Positions 17,358 through 25,881 of a stretch of DNA of 64,000 nucleotides are shown here, piece by piece. The DNA is from Alloprevotella tannerae. Its GTDB lineage: Bacteria > Bacteroidota > Bacteroidia > Bacteroidales > Bacteroidaceae. The position numbers were made by a program, and so were the translations under genes. Position 1 is the stretch's first letter, and every line of letters begins with the position of its first letter. The notes beneath the pieces were generated by a model, which saw only the letters and a program-made list of their open reading frames with translations, was not told the origin of the DNA and did not search any database. The stretch is from positions 62,001 through 126,000 of the forward strand of contig JABZGR010000002.1 of assembly GCA_015259125.1 (NCBI GenBank), given 5' to 3'.

Positions 17358-19085
17358 TTATTGCTCGTTTTCGGGCAGGTGCTGGCGGTAAGCCTCAAGC
17401 TGCTCGACCGTCGTATTGAGGATGAACGTATTGTGCTTAGCGATCTCAGCTTCAACAAAGTTGGCGTAGACGCGCACACTGTTGTCGAAGAGTTCCGGAG
17501 CCTCCGTTGCGTTGTGGAGCAAGAGGTGGAGCATAATAACATTGGCTGCAATCTCTACCAAGTGGCGCGCGCAGAAATCGAGCGCTTCCTGACTTTCCAT
17601 TGCTTTGACGTGATCTACGGCAGCTGCAAAGGTGTCGGCCATAGCGCGAGCGCGTTCTTGGATAGGACGCAGTGCTTCGCTTACTTCAGCTTGCTCGAAG
17701 TCGCGCATTTGTTTGAGGTAGCTGCCGTTAGTTACGTAGCGGATGGCGGCTACGACCTGCAACTGTGTCGTTCCTTCGTAGATGCTCGTGATGCGGGCGT
17801 CGCGATAGAAGCGCTGGATGGGGTAATCGAGCATAAAACCTGAACCGCCGTGGATCTGAATACTGTCGTAGGTGTTCTGGTTGGCGTACTCGGAGTTGAT
17901 ACCCTTAGCTAAGGGTGTCAAAGAATCGGCCAACTTAGCATACTCTTTCTGCTCTTTGCGCTCGTCTGCCTCTAACTTGCGCTCGCGACCGATGTCTTCG
18001 AGGGCTTTGTAAAGGTCTACGTAGCGGGAGCATTGATAGAGGAGGGCGCGGCCTGCGTCCAGTTTAGCTTTCATCAGGGCTAACATATCGTAGACTGCGG
18101 GGAACTCGATGATGGGTTTGCCAAACTGCTGGCGATCTGCGGCGTAAGCCAAGCCTTCGTTGTAGGCTGCTTGCGAGATACCTACGCTTTGGGCTGCGAT
18201 GCCGAGGCGCGCGCCGTTCATCAAAGCCATCACGTATTTAATCAAACCGAGTTTGCGGTCACCACAAAGCTCTGCGTGCGCATTTTTGTAGACGAGTTCG
18301 CAGGTGGGCGAGCCGTGAATACCCAGTTTGTTCTCGATGCGGCGCACATTCACACCGCCTTGGCGCTTATCATAGATAAACATTGAAAGTCCGCGGCCGT
18401 CGGTCGTTCCTTCTTCAGAACGTGCGAGGACCAAATGAATATCTGCATCGCCGTTGGTGATGAATCGCTTGACGCCATTCAGCAACCAGCAGCCGTCTTT
18501 CTCGCTGTAAGTGGCCTTTAACATTACGCGTTGGAGGTCAGAACCGGCATCCGGCTCCGTTAAGTCCATCGACATTGTCGCGCCTTCGCAAACGCGAGGG
18601 ATAAAGCGACTGTGTTGGTCTTCGTTGCCAAACTCGTAAAGCGTTTCGATGCAGTCTTGCAGACTCCAAATATTGCTGAAGCCGGGGTCAGACGCGGCTA
18701 CGAGCTCTGCACACATCGTGTAAGGCGTGATAGCGAAGTTTAAGCCGCCGAAGCGTCGGGGCATCGTCATACCGTTCATACCGGCCTTGACCATTGCCTC
18801 CATATTCTTTTCCGTACCTGAAGCGTAACGCACGCGGTCGCCTTCGTGGTGCGGTCCTTCCAAGTCTACGCCTTCTGCGTTGTCGGCGATCGTTGTCCCG
18901 GCAATGTCTCCTACGATGTCCAAAACGCGGTCGTAGGAGTCCATTGTGTCTTCAAAATCAAGCGGGGCATAGTCGTAGGCTTCTTTGTCGCGGAAATTGC
19001 GCTCCTTAAGTTCGACAATGCGCTTCATCAATGGGTGGTTCAGCTCGAACCGCAGTTCGGGGTGATCCGTATAATTGTTGGCCAT
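17358..19085 (-). CDS. Acyl-CoA dehydrogenase (long form with C-terminal extension)
   Basis: A 575-residue FAD enzyme of the acyl-CoA dehydrogenase family, oxidising (or, run in reverse, forming) a short- to medium-chain acyl-CoA. Visible signatures are SMDLTEPDAGSDLQ (about residues 171-184), the FAD/substrate loop, and ARITSIYEGTTQLQ (about residues 430-443), whose Glu is the expected catalytic base. About 180 residues longer than classical enzymes, with an extra helical C-terminal domain. It starts four bases after etfA, so the three genes form an electron-transferring unit. In related anaerobes such complexes serve butyrate or propionate formation; the substrate here is not determined. 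Confidence 0.93.
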   Translation of the reverse strand: MANNYTDHPELRFELNHPLMKRIVELKERNFRDKEAYDYAPLDFEDTMDSYDRVLDIVGDIAGTTIADNAEGVDLEGPHHEGDRVRYASGTEKNMEAMVKAGMNGMTMPRRFGGLNFAITPYTMCAELVAASDPGFSNIWSLQDCIETLYEFGNEDQHSRFIPRVCEGATMSMDLTEPDAGSDLQRVMLKATYSEKDGCWLLNGVKRFITNGDADIHLVLARSEEGTTDGRGLSMFIYDKRQGGVNVRRIENKLGIHGSPTCELVYKNAHAELCGDRKLGLIKYVMALMNGARLGIAAQSVGISQAAYNEGLAYAADRQQFGKPIIEFPAVYDMLALMKAKLDAGRALLYQCSRYVDLYKALEDIGRERKLEADERKEQKEYAKLADSLTPLAKGINSEYANQNTYDSIQIHGGSGFMLDYPIQRFYRDARITSIYEGTTQLQVVAAIRYVTNGSYLKQMRDFEQAEVSEALRPIQERARAMADTFAAAVDHVKAMESQEALDFCARHLVEIAANVIMLHLLLHNATEAPELFDNSVRVYANFVEAEIAKHNTFILNTTVEQLEAYRQHLPENEQ

Positions 19086-19088
19086 AGT

Positions 19089-20111
19089 TTATTTGCTGTT
19101 TTCCTTGTAATACTTAATTAACTTCGGCACGACTTCTTCGACGCTACCCGTGATAACATAGTCGGCAAGCGCGTTGATCGGCGCTTCGGGATCTGTATTG
19201 ATGGAGATAACGATGCCGCTCTCCTTCATACCGGCCACGTGCTGAATGGCGCCGGAGATACCGCAAGCGATGTATACTTTAGGACGCACCGTAACGCCGG
19301 TTTGTCCGATTTGCAGGTCGTGTTCGCAGAAACCTGCGTCGACGGCTGCGCGACTGGCGCCGACTTCGCCGTGAAGTTCGTCAGCCAAATGGCGGAGCAA
19401 GTCGAAGCCTTCCTTAGAGCCCACGCCGTAGCCGCCGGCAATGACGATTGGTGCGCCCTTCAGATTGTTCTTCGCCTTTTGTACTTCGCGCTCGATTACT
19501 TTTACAACGTAATCTTCGGCGGGCACAAACTTGTCGACATCTTCATAAACGACCTCGCCCTTGTAGTTGGGGTCTACGATTTCTGCCTTCATCACGCCGC
19601 TACGCACAGTAGCCATCTGCGGACGATGATCCGGGTTGACGATCGTTGCGACGATATTGCCGCCAAAAGCGGGGCGGATCTGATAAAGCAGGTCTTTGTA
19701 CGTCTTATTGTTCTTCTTGTCCTCAAAATCGCCGATCTCAAGGTCCGTACAGTCGGCCGTCAAGCCGCTGGTCAGCGAAGAAGATACGCGCGGACCCAAA
19801 TCGCGGCCGATAACCGTAGCGCCCATTAGGCAAATCTGCGGCTGCTCTTGCTTAAAGAGGTTTACAAGAATATCCGTGTGGGGCTTTGAGGTGTAAGGAA
19901 AGAGTCCTTCGCCGTCAAATACGTGCAGCTTGTCGACACCATAAGAGAGAATTTCCTTCTCCACCTTACCTTTGATGCCGGATCCTGCGGCAACCGCTTC
20001 AAGCTGTACGCCGAGGCGGTTAGCAAGTTTGCGACCCTTTGTCAGCAGTTCGAGACTGACTTCTTCAATGGTCATCTTGTCTATTTCGCAATATACAAAT
20101 ACGTTATTCAT
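19089..20111 (-). CDS. etfA: Electron transfer flavoprotein subunit alpha
   Basis: A 340-residue FAD-binding subunit. The start chosen is the ATG at 20111 ([12 protein letters not shown]); the longer in-frame reading to 20180 adds an unlike leader. The C-terminal FAD domain is clear: [20 protein letters not shown]..., [35 protein letters not shown] and [10 protein letters not shown]. With EtfB it carries electrons to or from the acyl-CoA dehydrogenase encoded next. Whether the pair bifurcates electrons cannot be decided by eye. A 170-base gap separates it from etfB, unusual for such a pair. Confidence 0.95.
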   Translation of the reverse strand: MNNVFVYCEIDKMTIEEVSLELLTKGRKLANRLGVQLEAVAAGSGIKGKVEKEILSYGVDKLHVFDGEGLFPYTSKPHTDILVNLFKQEQPQICLMGATVIGRDLGPRVSSSLTSGLTADCTDLEIGDFEDKKNNKTYKDLLYQIRPAFGGNIVATIVNPDHRPQMATVRSGVMKAEIVDPNYKGEVVYEDVDKFVPAEDYVVKVIEREVQKAKNNLKGAPIVIAGGYGVGSKEGFDLLRHLADELHGEVGASRAAVDAGFCEHDLQIGQTGVTVRPKVYIACGISGAIQHVAGMKESGIVISINTDPEAPINALADYVITGSVEEVVPKLIKYYKENSK

Positions 20112-20176
20112 AATAATAAGCCCTTCTTTTGCTCCCTTTTCTGCTTGCTGCCCGCCGAAGCTTGTCGGCGCTGCGC

Positions 20177-20194
20177 ACACATTATATTATATAC
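20177..20194 (-). repeat. AT-rich ATAATGTGT motif in the etfB-etfA gap
   Basis: On the minus strand the sequence is GTATATAATATAATGTGT, 66 bases before the etfA start. The same core recurs at 48774, 53104 and 62023. Confidence 0.5.
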
Positions 20195-20281
20195 AAGGAA
20201 GCGAGAGGTTTTGTTGTGATAGCTGAATGTGAGTATAAAGGTGCGCCGTGCCTCCTTGAAAGGAGAAGGCCTTGCGAGCGC

Positions 20282-21154
20282 TTAACCAATAGTGTTGTTC
20301 TCTAAAAGTTCTTTGACCAGCGTTTCAACATCTGCGTCTTTACCCGTCAGGCGTTTGCTCTCTTTAGCCTTAAAGACAATGTTACGAACGGCCTTTACCT
20401 TAGTCGGCGAGCCCGATAAGCCGCATTGCCCCAGATCAGCGTCGACGTCAGTCGCGCCCCATTGCGTAACGTTCAGATAAGGCTTCCGCTCATACTCTTC
20501 AGCGTAAGGCAAACCTTCTTTAGGGCGTTCCATCGGTGCAGAAGCGCGTTTGTATTTCATCACAAGTTTGGCGTTGCGTGGGCGGCAAGGCGCTGCGTCG
20601 CCGTTAACTGTGAGCAGAATGGGTAGCGGAGCTTTTACGCGCTCCACGCCGCCGTCGATGTGGCGCGTGAGCGTAATCTCCTTATCTTTTACTTCGTCAA
20701 TGCTCGTCACATAAGTCACTTGATCCAAGCCGAGCTTCTGTGCCACTTGCGGGCCTACTTGCGCCGTGTCGCCATCGATAGCTTGGCGGCCGCCGATCAC
20801 AATGTCGGGAACGCCGATCTTGCGAATAGCCATAGACAAGGCATAACTCGTTGCCAAAGTATCTGCACCGGCAAAGGCGCGATCTGTCAGCAAATAGCCG
20901 CCGTCTGCGCCGCGGAAAAGTCCCTCGCGGATCACGTCAGTTGCGCGCGGAGGTCCCATCGTCAATACTTGTACAGTAGATCCCGGGTGAAGATCTTTCA
21001 GGCGTAGCGCCTGCTCCAGTGCATTTAAGTCTTCCGGATTGAAAATAGCCGGCAGCGCCGCTCTGTTCACGGTGCCTTCCGGCGTCATTGCATCCTTTCC
21101 GACGTTGCGTGTATCGGGCACTTGCTTAGCAAGCACAACAATTTTAAGACTCAT
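20282..21154 (-). CDS. etfB: Electron transfer flavoprotein subunit beta
   Basis: A 290-residue EtfB/FixA-family subunit. Motifs visible are VVLAKQVPDTRNVG at the N-terminus, NPEDLNALEQALRL, and VIGGRQAIDGDTAQVGPQVA (about residues 119-138), the AMP/FAD-contact signature of the family. It is the first gene of etfB-etfA-acyl-CoA dehydrogenase and is preceded by a textbook promoter. Cytoplasmic. Confidence 0.95.
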   Translation of the reverse strand: MSLKIVVLAKQVPDTRNVGKDAMTPEGTVNRAALPAIFNPEDLNALEQALRLKDLHPGSTVQVLTMGPPRATDVIREGLFRGADGGYLLTDRAFAGADTLATSYALSMAIRKIGVPDIVIGGRQAIDGDTAQVGPQVAQKLGLDQVTYVTSIDEVKDKEITLTRHIDGGVERVKAPLPILLTVNGDAAPCRPRNAKLVMKYKRASAPMERPKEGLPYAEEYERKPYLNVTQWGATDVDADLGQCGLSGSPTKVKAVRNIVFKAKESKRLTGKDADVETLVKELLENNTIG

Positions 21155-21201
21155 ACTTACGATTGTTCGTTTTTATATTCTAATAATCAACTTAATCGCC
21201 G

Positions 21202-21232
21202 CAAAAGTACGTATTTATTGCCGATGAACCAA
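21202..21232 (-). promoter_or_regulatory. Promoter of the etfBA operon
   Basis: Minus-strand TTGG (21229-21232), 19 bases, TACTTTTG (21202-21209), about 48 bases before the etfB ATG. Confidence 0.75.
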
Positions 21233-21506
21233 GCTGCAAAGCGCTTTTTCTGCACAAAACTACCCGCATCTGTGCGAAATTCGTCTTCTTTTTTGCGCAG
21301 TTTTACAAATCTTTTGGATCGGTGATCACGACTTTCGCCGCCCGATGTGCGGAAAAGCATCAATACATGATGGAGTCCTGCAAAAGAGCCGCTGTCTCGT
21401 ATGATTTTATATTTGAAGCTGTAGAAAAAAGATGATGATCGAACTTACACACACGCAAACAATAGCCGCAATATACGTAAGTTTTGCGGCTTCAATAATA
21501 AGTTTT

Positions 21507-21593
21507 GAAATTCAAAGGGTGGGGACAAAAATTCCAAAGGTAGGAACTAAAATCCGCACAAGTAGGAATTGAAATTCCAACAGGTCGGAATTT
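21507..21593. repeat. Family C four-unit array
   Basis: Four units of 22, 21, 22 and 22 bases begin at 21507, 21529, 21550 and 21572. Each starts (G)AAATTC or AAATCC and ends in GGTAGGAAC-, AGTAGGAAT- or GGTCGGAAT-like sequence. It is unrelated in sequence to families A and B but has the same four-unit, 21-22 base layout. Confidence 0.8.
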
Positions 21594-21891
21594 TACGCCC
21601 AACCCATAGCGGCGTCAACGATAAAGCATCCCATTGCGCCGCCTTGCCTTTGTTGGCGTGCGGAGGCCTATTGGATTAGGCCGTAGTCTGCATCTTTTCC
21701 CCATAGATACCGTGTAAAGTGGCAAGCATTAGCACTTTCTCTCAAGTCTGTGCTTTGTATCTTTTTCCGTTCGGTTTCTTCGCCTCCTTATCGAAGCTAA
21801 AACTGCAAGGAAAGAAGTAGAAAAGCAAAAAGACTCACCGCAATAGTCGGCAAGTCCTTTGCATAATTTTTCGTTGAGGGCCTTTTTGTGT

Positions 21892-22704
21892 TCAATAAAC
21901 CTCGATATATTCCGCCTTTTCCGGCAGTTTTTCAGCTTTAAGTTGCTGTGCCGGTGTCGTTGATTCGCCTGATTTTCCATTACATCTCTGCATAAATTCG
22001 TTGATGTGCTCGTGGCTCATTCTTAGCAAGTAGAAATATTCCTTGGGCTTCATTGTCTCATAGTTTTTCTTTGGGACGGCAATAGGTTGAGCCGTTATAT
22101 TTTGAATGCCGGCGCAGTCAAAATCATACCAGCCCGTATGGTCCGTTGCTTTGAGTATGAGTCCGGGCAAGCCGCCCAGTTTCCACGGCCCGTTAGATAT
22201 AGGAATGTCTAAGGTAAACCAAGCTTTCCACGTCCTTCCGCGAAAGTTTGTCTCCGCCAGTTGGCAGGGATAGCCGGCGATGACCGAATCTTTCCCCAAC
22301 ATCTTCCATTTCATTTTGCTTATTGGCTCTTCATATTTGAAGCCGTCCATACTTGTATCGATATATGTCAACTTTCCTTCAGCAGGGAGGCCTTTATAGA
22401 TGAGATACCATTGCCCATAAATGTAAGGTTGAATTAGTTTGTGGAGCTGCGCTGTTGATACACTTCCGCGACGGTTGAGGCTATCCTCTATAGCTTTTAG
22501 GCGATGATGAAAATAGCTGTAAAAGGCAGAGCGTTCGTCTTGAATGTCCAGATATTGTACGTCTTTTGATTCACGAATAGCAATAGGGTCGGTATACTTC
22601 GTATTATAAACGATGCGCAAAGTCTTGACTGTAGATTCCTGCGCCCAAAGATTCTGTACGAACAATGCGGTGAGGATGAAATAAAGGAGGCGTTTGGCTT
22701 TCAT
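21892..22704 (-). CDS. GLPGLI family protein, tandem copy 1
   Basis: A 270-residue exported protein with signal peptide MKAKRLLYFILTALFVQNLWAQ. The eponymous block GPWKLGGLPGLILKATD (about residues 171-187) and upstream GYPCQLA...WKAWFTLDIP mark the GLPGLI (Porph_ging) family, whose function is unknown; related proteins in Bacteroidetes often lie beside receptor-like outer-membrane proteins, as here. It is the last of four copies repeated every 1000 bases. Start is the ATG at 22704; an in-frame extension into the spacer is shared by copies 1-3 but not copy 4. It has a distinctive C-terminus (QRCNGKSG). Confidence 0.88.
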   Translation of the reverse strand: MKAKRLLYFILTALFVQNLWAQESTVKTLRIVYNTKYTDPIAIRESKDVQYLDIQDERSAFYSYFHHRLKAIEDSLNRRGSVSTAQLHKLIQPYIYGQWYLIYKGLPAEGKLTYIDTSMDGFKYEEPISKMKWKMLGKDSVIAGYPCQLAETNFRGRTWKAWFTLDIPISNGPWKLGGLPGLILKATDHTGWYDFDCAGIQNITAQPIAVPKKNYETMKPKEYFYLLRMSHEHINEFMQRCNGKSGESTTPAQQLKAEKLPEKAEYIEVY

Positions 22705-22891
22705 AAAGATGTCTTTATTGCGTTTTTTGTTAATGACTTGGTTTCGTAAAACTAAAGAAGTGCTTCTTCTCTTTCCCAAATGAGGGCGAAAGGCCTTAGC
22801 ATGAAACTTCTTGTTGGCGATTGGGGGTGAACTAAGTTTTGTTTTTCTATTCTTTTTTGCGGTGATGTTATGCCAAATGAGTATTTAAGGT
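22705..22891. repeat. 187-base spacer between GLPGLI copies 1 and 2
   Basis: Essentially identical to the spacer at 23705-23891 and close to that at 24705-24891. It contains a near-promoter TAGTTTTA on the minus strand but no full TAnnTTTG, so copies 1-3 may depend on transcription from the copy 4 promoter or on a weak promoter. Confidence 0.75.
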
Positions 22892-23704
22892 TTAATAAAC
22901 CTCAATATATTCCGCTTTTTCCGGCAGTTTTTCAGCTTTGAATTGCTGTGCCGGCGCCATGGCTTCGCCGGAAGCCCCATCTTGCCGTTGTAGAAATTCG
23001 CCAAAGTGCTCGTGGCGCAACCTTAACAGGCGGAAATATTCTTTGGGCTTCATTGTTTCAAAGTTTTCTTTTAGGACAGTGATAGGTTGAGCCGTTATGT
23101 TTTGAATGCCGGCACAGTCAAAATCATACCAGCCCGTATGGTCCGTTGCTTTGAGTATAAGTCCGGGCAAACCACCCAGTTTCCACGGCCCGTTAGGTAT
23201 AGGAATGTCTAAGGTAAACCAAGCTTTCCACGTCCTTCCGCGGAAGTTGGTCTCCGCCAGTTGGCAGGGATAGCCGGCGATGACTGAATCTCTCCCCAAC
23301 ATCTTCCATTTCATTTTGCTTATCGGCTCTTCATATTTGAATTTGCATAGATTTGTATAGAGATAAGTTAGTTTTCCCTCGGCCGGCAGTCCTTTGTACA
23401 CATAATACCATTGCCCATGACTATATGGCTTGGTCAGTCTATGGAATTCCATCATAGATATGCTGCCGCGATGATTGAGACTATCTTCTATTTCTTTGCT
23501 GCGCTGACGGAGAGAACTATAAAAAGCAGAGTGTCCGTCTTGAATATCCAAATATTGTACGTCTTTTGATTCATGAATAGCAATAGGGTCGGTATACTTC
23601 GTATTATAAACGATGCGCAAAGTCTTGACTGTAGATTCCTGCGCCCAAAGATTCTGTACGAACAATGCGGTGAGGATGAAATAAAGGAGGCGTTTGGCTT
23701 TCAT
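22892..23704 (-). CDS. GLPGLI family protein, tandem copy 2
   Basis: A 270-residue paralog with the same signal peptide and GLPGLI core as copy 1. The middle part (about residues 60-120: GHSAFYSSLRQRSKEIEDS, MMEFHRLTKPYSHGQ, YLYTNLCKF) differs sharply from copies 1 and 3, whereas the block from DHTGWYDFDCAGIQNITAQP matches copy 1 rather than copy 3. This patchwork suggests exchange among copies. Function unknown; expected in the periplasm or at the outer membrane. Confidence 0.88.
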   Translation of the reverse strand: MKAKRLLYFILTALFVQNLWAQESTVKTLRIVYNTKYTDPIAIHESKDVQYLDIQDGHSAFYSSLRQRSKEIEDSLNHRGSISMMEFHRLTKPYSHGQWYYVYKGLPAEGKLTYLYTNLCKFKYEEPISKMKWKMLGRDSVIAGYPCQLAETNFRGRTWKAWFTLDIPIPNGPWKLGGLPGLILKATDHTGWYDFDCAGIQNITAQPITVLKENFETMKPKEYFRLLRLRHEHFGEFLQRQDGASGEAMAPAQQFKAEKLPEKAEYIEVY

Positions 23705-23891
23705 AAAGATGTCTTTATTGCGTTTTTTGTTAATGACTTGGTTTCGTAAAACTAAAGAAGTGCTTCTTCTCTTTCCCAAATGAGGGCGAAAGGCCTTAGC
23801 ATGAAACTTCTTGTTGGCGATTGGGGGTGAACTAAGTTTTGTTTTTCTATTCTTTTTTGCGGTGATGTTATGCCAAATGAGTATTTAAGGT
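23705..23891. repeat. 187-base spacer between GLPGLI copies 2 and 3
   Basis: Nearly base-for-base the same as 22705-22891, part of the 1000-base repeat unit. Confidence 0.75.
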
Positions 23892-24704
23892 TTAATAAAC
23901 CTCGATATATTCCGCCTTTTCCGGCAGTTTTTCATCTTTGAATTGTTGTGCCGGTGTCGTTGATTCGCCGGATGTATACCCTTGTCGTTGAAAATATTCG
24001 TTGATGTGCTCATGGCGCAATCTTAGCAGGCGAAAATACTCCTTGGGCTTCATTACTTCATAGTTTTTCTTGGGTACAGCTACTGGTGGGGTCGTTATAT
24101 TTTGAATGCCGCCACATTCAAAATCATACCAGCCTGTGTTGTCTGTTGCTTTGAGTATGAGTCCGGGCAAACCGCCCAGTTTCCATGGCCCGTTAGGTAT
24201 AGGAATGTCTAAGGTAAACCAAGCTTTCCACGTCCTTCCGCGAAAGTTGGTCTCCGCCAGTTGGCAGGGATAGCCGGCGATGACCGAATCTCTCCCCAAC
24301 ATCTTCCATTTCATTTTGCTTATCGACTCTTCATATTTGAAGCCACCCATATTTGTCGCAATATATGTTAACTTACCTTCGGCGGGAATGCCTTTATAGA
24401 TGTAATACCATTGCCCATAAATATAAGGTTGAATTAGTTTGTTGAGCTGCGCTGTTGATATACTTCCGCGACGGTTGAGGCTATCCTCTATAGCTTTTAG
24501 GCGATGATGAAAATAGCTGTAAAAGGCAGAGCGTTCGTCTTGAATGTCCAGATATTGTACGTCTTTTGATTCACGAATAGCAATAGGGTCGGTATACTTC
24601 GTATTATAAACGATGCGCAAAGTCTTGACTGTAGATTCCTGCGCCCAAAGATTCTGTACGAACAATGCGGTGAGGATGAAATAAAGGAGGCGTTTGGCTT
24701 TCAT
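23892..24704 (-). CDS. GLPGLI family protein, tandem copy 3
   Basis: A 270-residue paralog. Residues 23-80 are identical or nearly identical to copy 1 (including RESKDVQYLDIQDERSAFY) while its DNTGWYDFECGGIQNITTPP block and C-terminus (QRQGYTSGEST) are its own. The central segment GRTWKAWFTLDIPI and the GLPGLI motif are unchanged. Cys in GYPCQLA and in the DFECGG block are conserved in all copies and could form a disulfide. Function unknown. Confidence 0.88.
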   Translation of the reverse strand: MKAKRLLYFILTALFVQNLWAQESTVKTLRIVYNTKYTDPIAIRESKDVQYLDIQDERSAFYSYFHHRLKAIEDSLNRRGSISTAQLNKLIQPYIYGQWYYIYKGIPAEGKLTYIATNMGGFKYEESISKMKWKMLGRDSVIAGYPCQLAETNFRGRTWKAWFTLDIPIPNGPWKLGGLPGLILKATDNTGWYDFECGGIQNITTPPVAVPKKNYEVMKPKEYFRLLRLRHEHINEYFQRQGYTSGESTTPAQQFKDEKLPEKAEYIEVY

Positions 24705-24891
24705 AAAGATGTCTTTATTGCGTTTTTTGTTAATGACTTGGTTTCGTAAAACTAAAGAAGTGCTTCTTCTCTTTCCCAAATGAGGACGAAAGGCCTTAGC
24801 ATGAAACTTCTTGTTGGCGACTGGGGTGAACTAAACTTTGTTCTTCTATTCTTTTTTGTGGAGATGTTGTACTAAATGAATATGTTTGGGT
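24705..24891. repeat. 187-base spacer between GLPGLI copies 3 and 4
   Basis: Same length and largely the same sequence as the other two spacers, but with several changes toward its left (copy 3-distal) part near 24785-24891, so it is the oldest or least converted. Confidence 0.7.
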
Positions 24892-25704
24892 TCAATAAGT
24901 TTCAATATAGGCCTCTTTGTTAAAAGACTTGCTTATTTTGATTGGCTTTTCTTGCGTCTCCGCACTGATGGGAATAAGTCCAATTCTGCGCATAAATGCC
25001 TTGGGATCTTCATTCAGAAGCCTTTGTAGGTAAAAGTAGTCTTTGGGCTTTATTGTTTCATAATCTTTCTTGGGTATAGCGATCGGTTGAGCCGTTATGT
25101 TTTGGATGCCGGCGCATTCAAAAGAATAGAATCCCTTACTATCTGTTGCTTTGAGTATGAGTCCGGGCAAACCGCCAAGTTTCCACGGCCCGTTGGGTAT
25201 GGGAATGTCTAAAGTAAACCAAGCTTTCCAAGTCTTTCCGTGAAAGTTTGTTGTCGCGAGTTGGCAGGGATAGCCGGCGATGATGGAATCTTTCCCCAAC
25301 ATCTTCCATTTCATATCATTCTGCTCTTCTTCGTACCTGAAATTAGCCAAATTCGTGTCGATAAATGTCAGTTTTTCTTCAGTTGGAAAGCCTTTATATA
25401 TGTAATACCATTGTCCTTCTCGATAAGGAGAGGTTAGTTTCCTATCCTGTTCTAAAGTATAGGCGCGATGCTGATTGAGACTATCTATTATAGCCATAGT
25501 GCGGTGATGGAAATGGCTGTAAAAGATGGAGTGATCATCTTGTATTTCCAAATACATAGCGTCTTTATTTTGTTTGTTTTGTATGGGAATGGAATAGATG
25601 CTATTATAAACGATGCGCAAAGTCTTGACTGTAGATTCCTGCGCCCAAAGATTCTGTGCGAACAATGCGGTGAGGATGAAATAAAGAAGGCCTTTGGCTT
25701 TCAT
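24892..25704 (-). CDS. GLPGLI family protein, tandem copy 4 (most diverged)
   Basis: A 270-residue paralog, the first to be transcribed. The signal peptide region (MKAKGLLYFILTALFAQNLWAQ) and GLPGLI core match the others; residues 36-130 and the C-terminal 60 (FMRRIGLIPISAETQEKPIKIS) are clearly different. It has its own strong promoter at 25748-25778, divergent from the receptor-like gene at 25882, whose promoter shares the same -7 box. This pairing suggests joint regulation and a shared task at the outer membrane, but the task is unknown. Confidence 0.88.
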   Translation of the reverse strand: MKAKGLLYFILTALFAQNLWAQESTVKTLRIVYNSIYSIPIQNKQNKDAMYLEIQDDHSIFYSHFHHRTMAIIDSLNQHRAYTLEQDRKLTSPYREGQWYYIYKGFPTEEKLTFIDTNLANFRYEEEQNDMKWKMLGKDSIIAGYPCQLATTNFHGKTWKAWFTLDIPIPNGPWKLGGLPGLILKATDSKGFYSFECAGIQNITAQPIAIPKKDYETIKPKDYFYLQRLLNEDPKAFMRRIGLIPISAETQEKPIKISKSFNKEAYIETY

Positions 25705-25747
25705 AGCGATGAATTGTGGAATTTTTTGATTGATATTTCCTTATTTG

Positions 25748-25778
25748 CAAACTTAAGAAAACAATTCCGGGTTGCAAA
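25748..25778 (-). promoter_or_regulatory. Promoter of GLPGLI copy 4
   Basis: Minus-strand TTTG (about 25775-25778), 19 bases, TAAGTTTG (25748-25755). Divergent from the next promoter with an identical -7 box. Confidence 0.75.
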
Positions 25779-25826
25779 ATAAATTAAGGCAAAACGACTA
25801 ATTCCCTCTTTTTTTTGCCAAAACAC

Positions 25827-25857
25827 TTTGTCAACACTGATTCTCTGCTTAAGTTTG
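25827..25857 (+). promoter_or_regulatory. Promoter of the second receptor-like gene
   Basis: TTTG (25827-25830), exactly 19 bases, TAAGTTTG (25850-25857). The start is about 18 bases before the ATG at 25882. Confidence 0.8.
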
Positions 25858-25881
25858 TGATGTCTAAAATTGCGTACAGCT

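Larger units (their letters stand above)
21155..21891. other. Non-coding interval upstream of etfB
   Basis: Holds the etfB promoter and the family C array (21507-21593). The rest (21600-21891) has only small frames with no recognisable content; it is also downstream of the last GLPGLI copy. Confidence 0.5.

Noticed and set aside
21892..25704. Transposon or phage origin of the GLPGLI cluster
   Set aside because: No transposase, integrase or terminal inverted repeats were seen; tandem duplication explains the structure.
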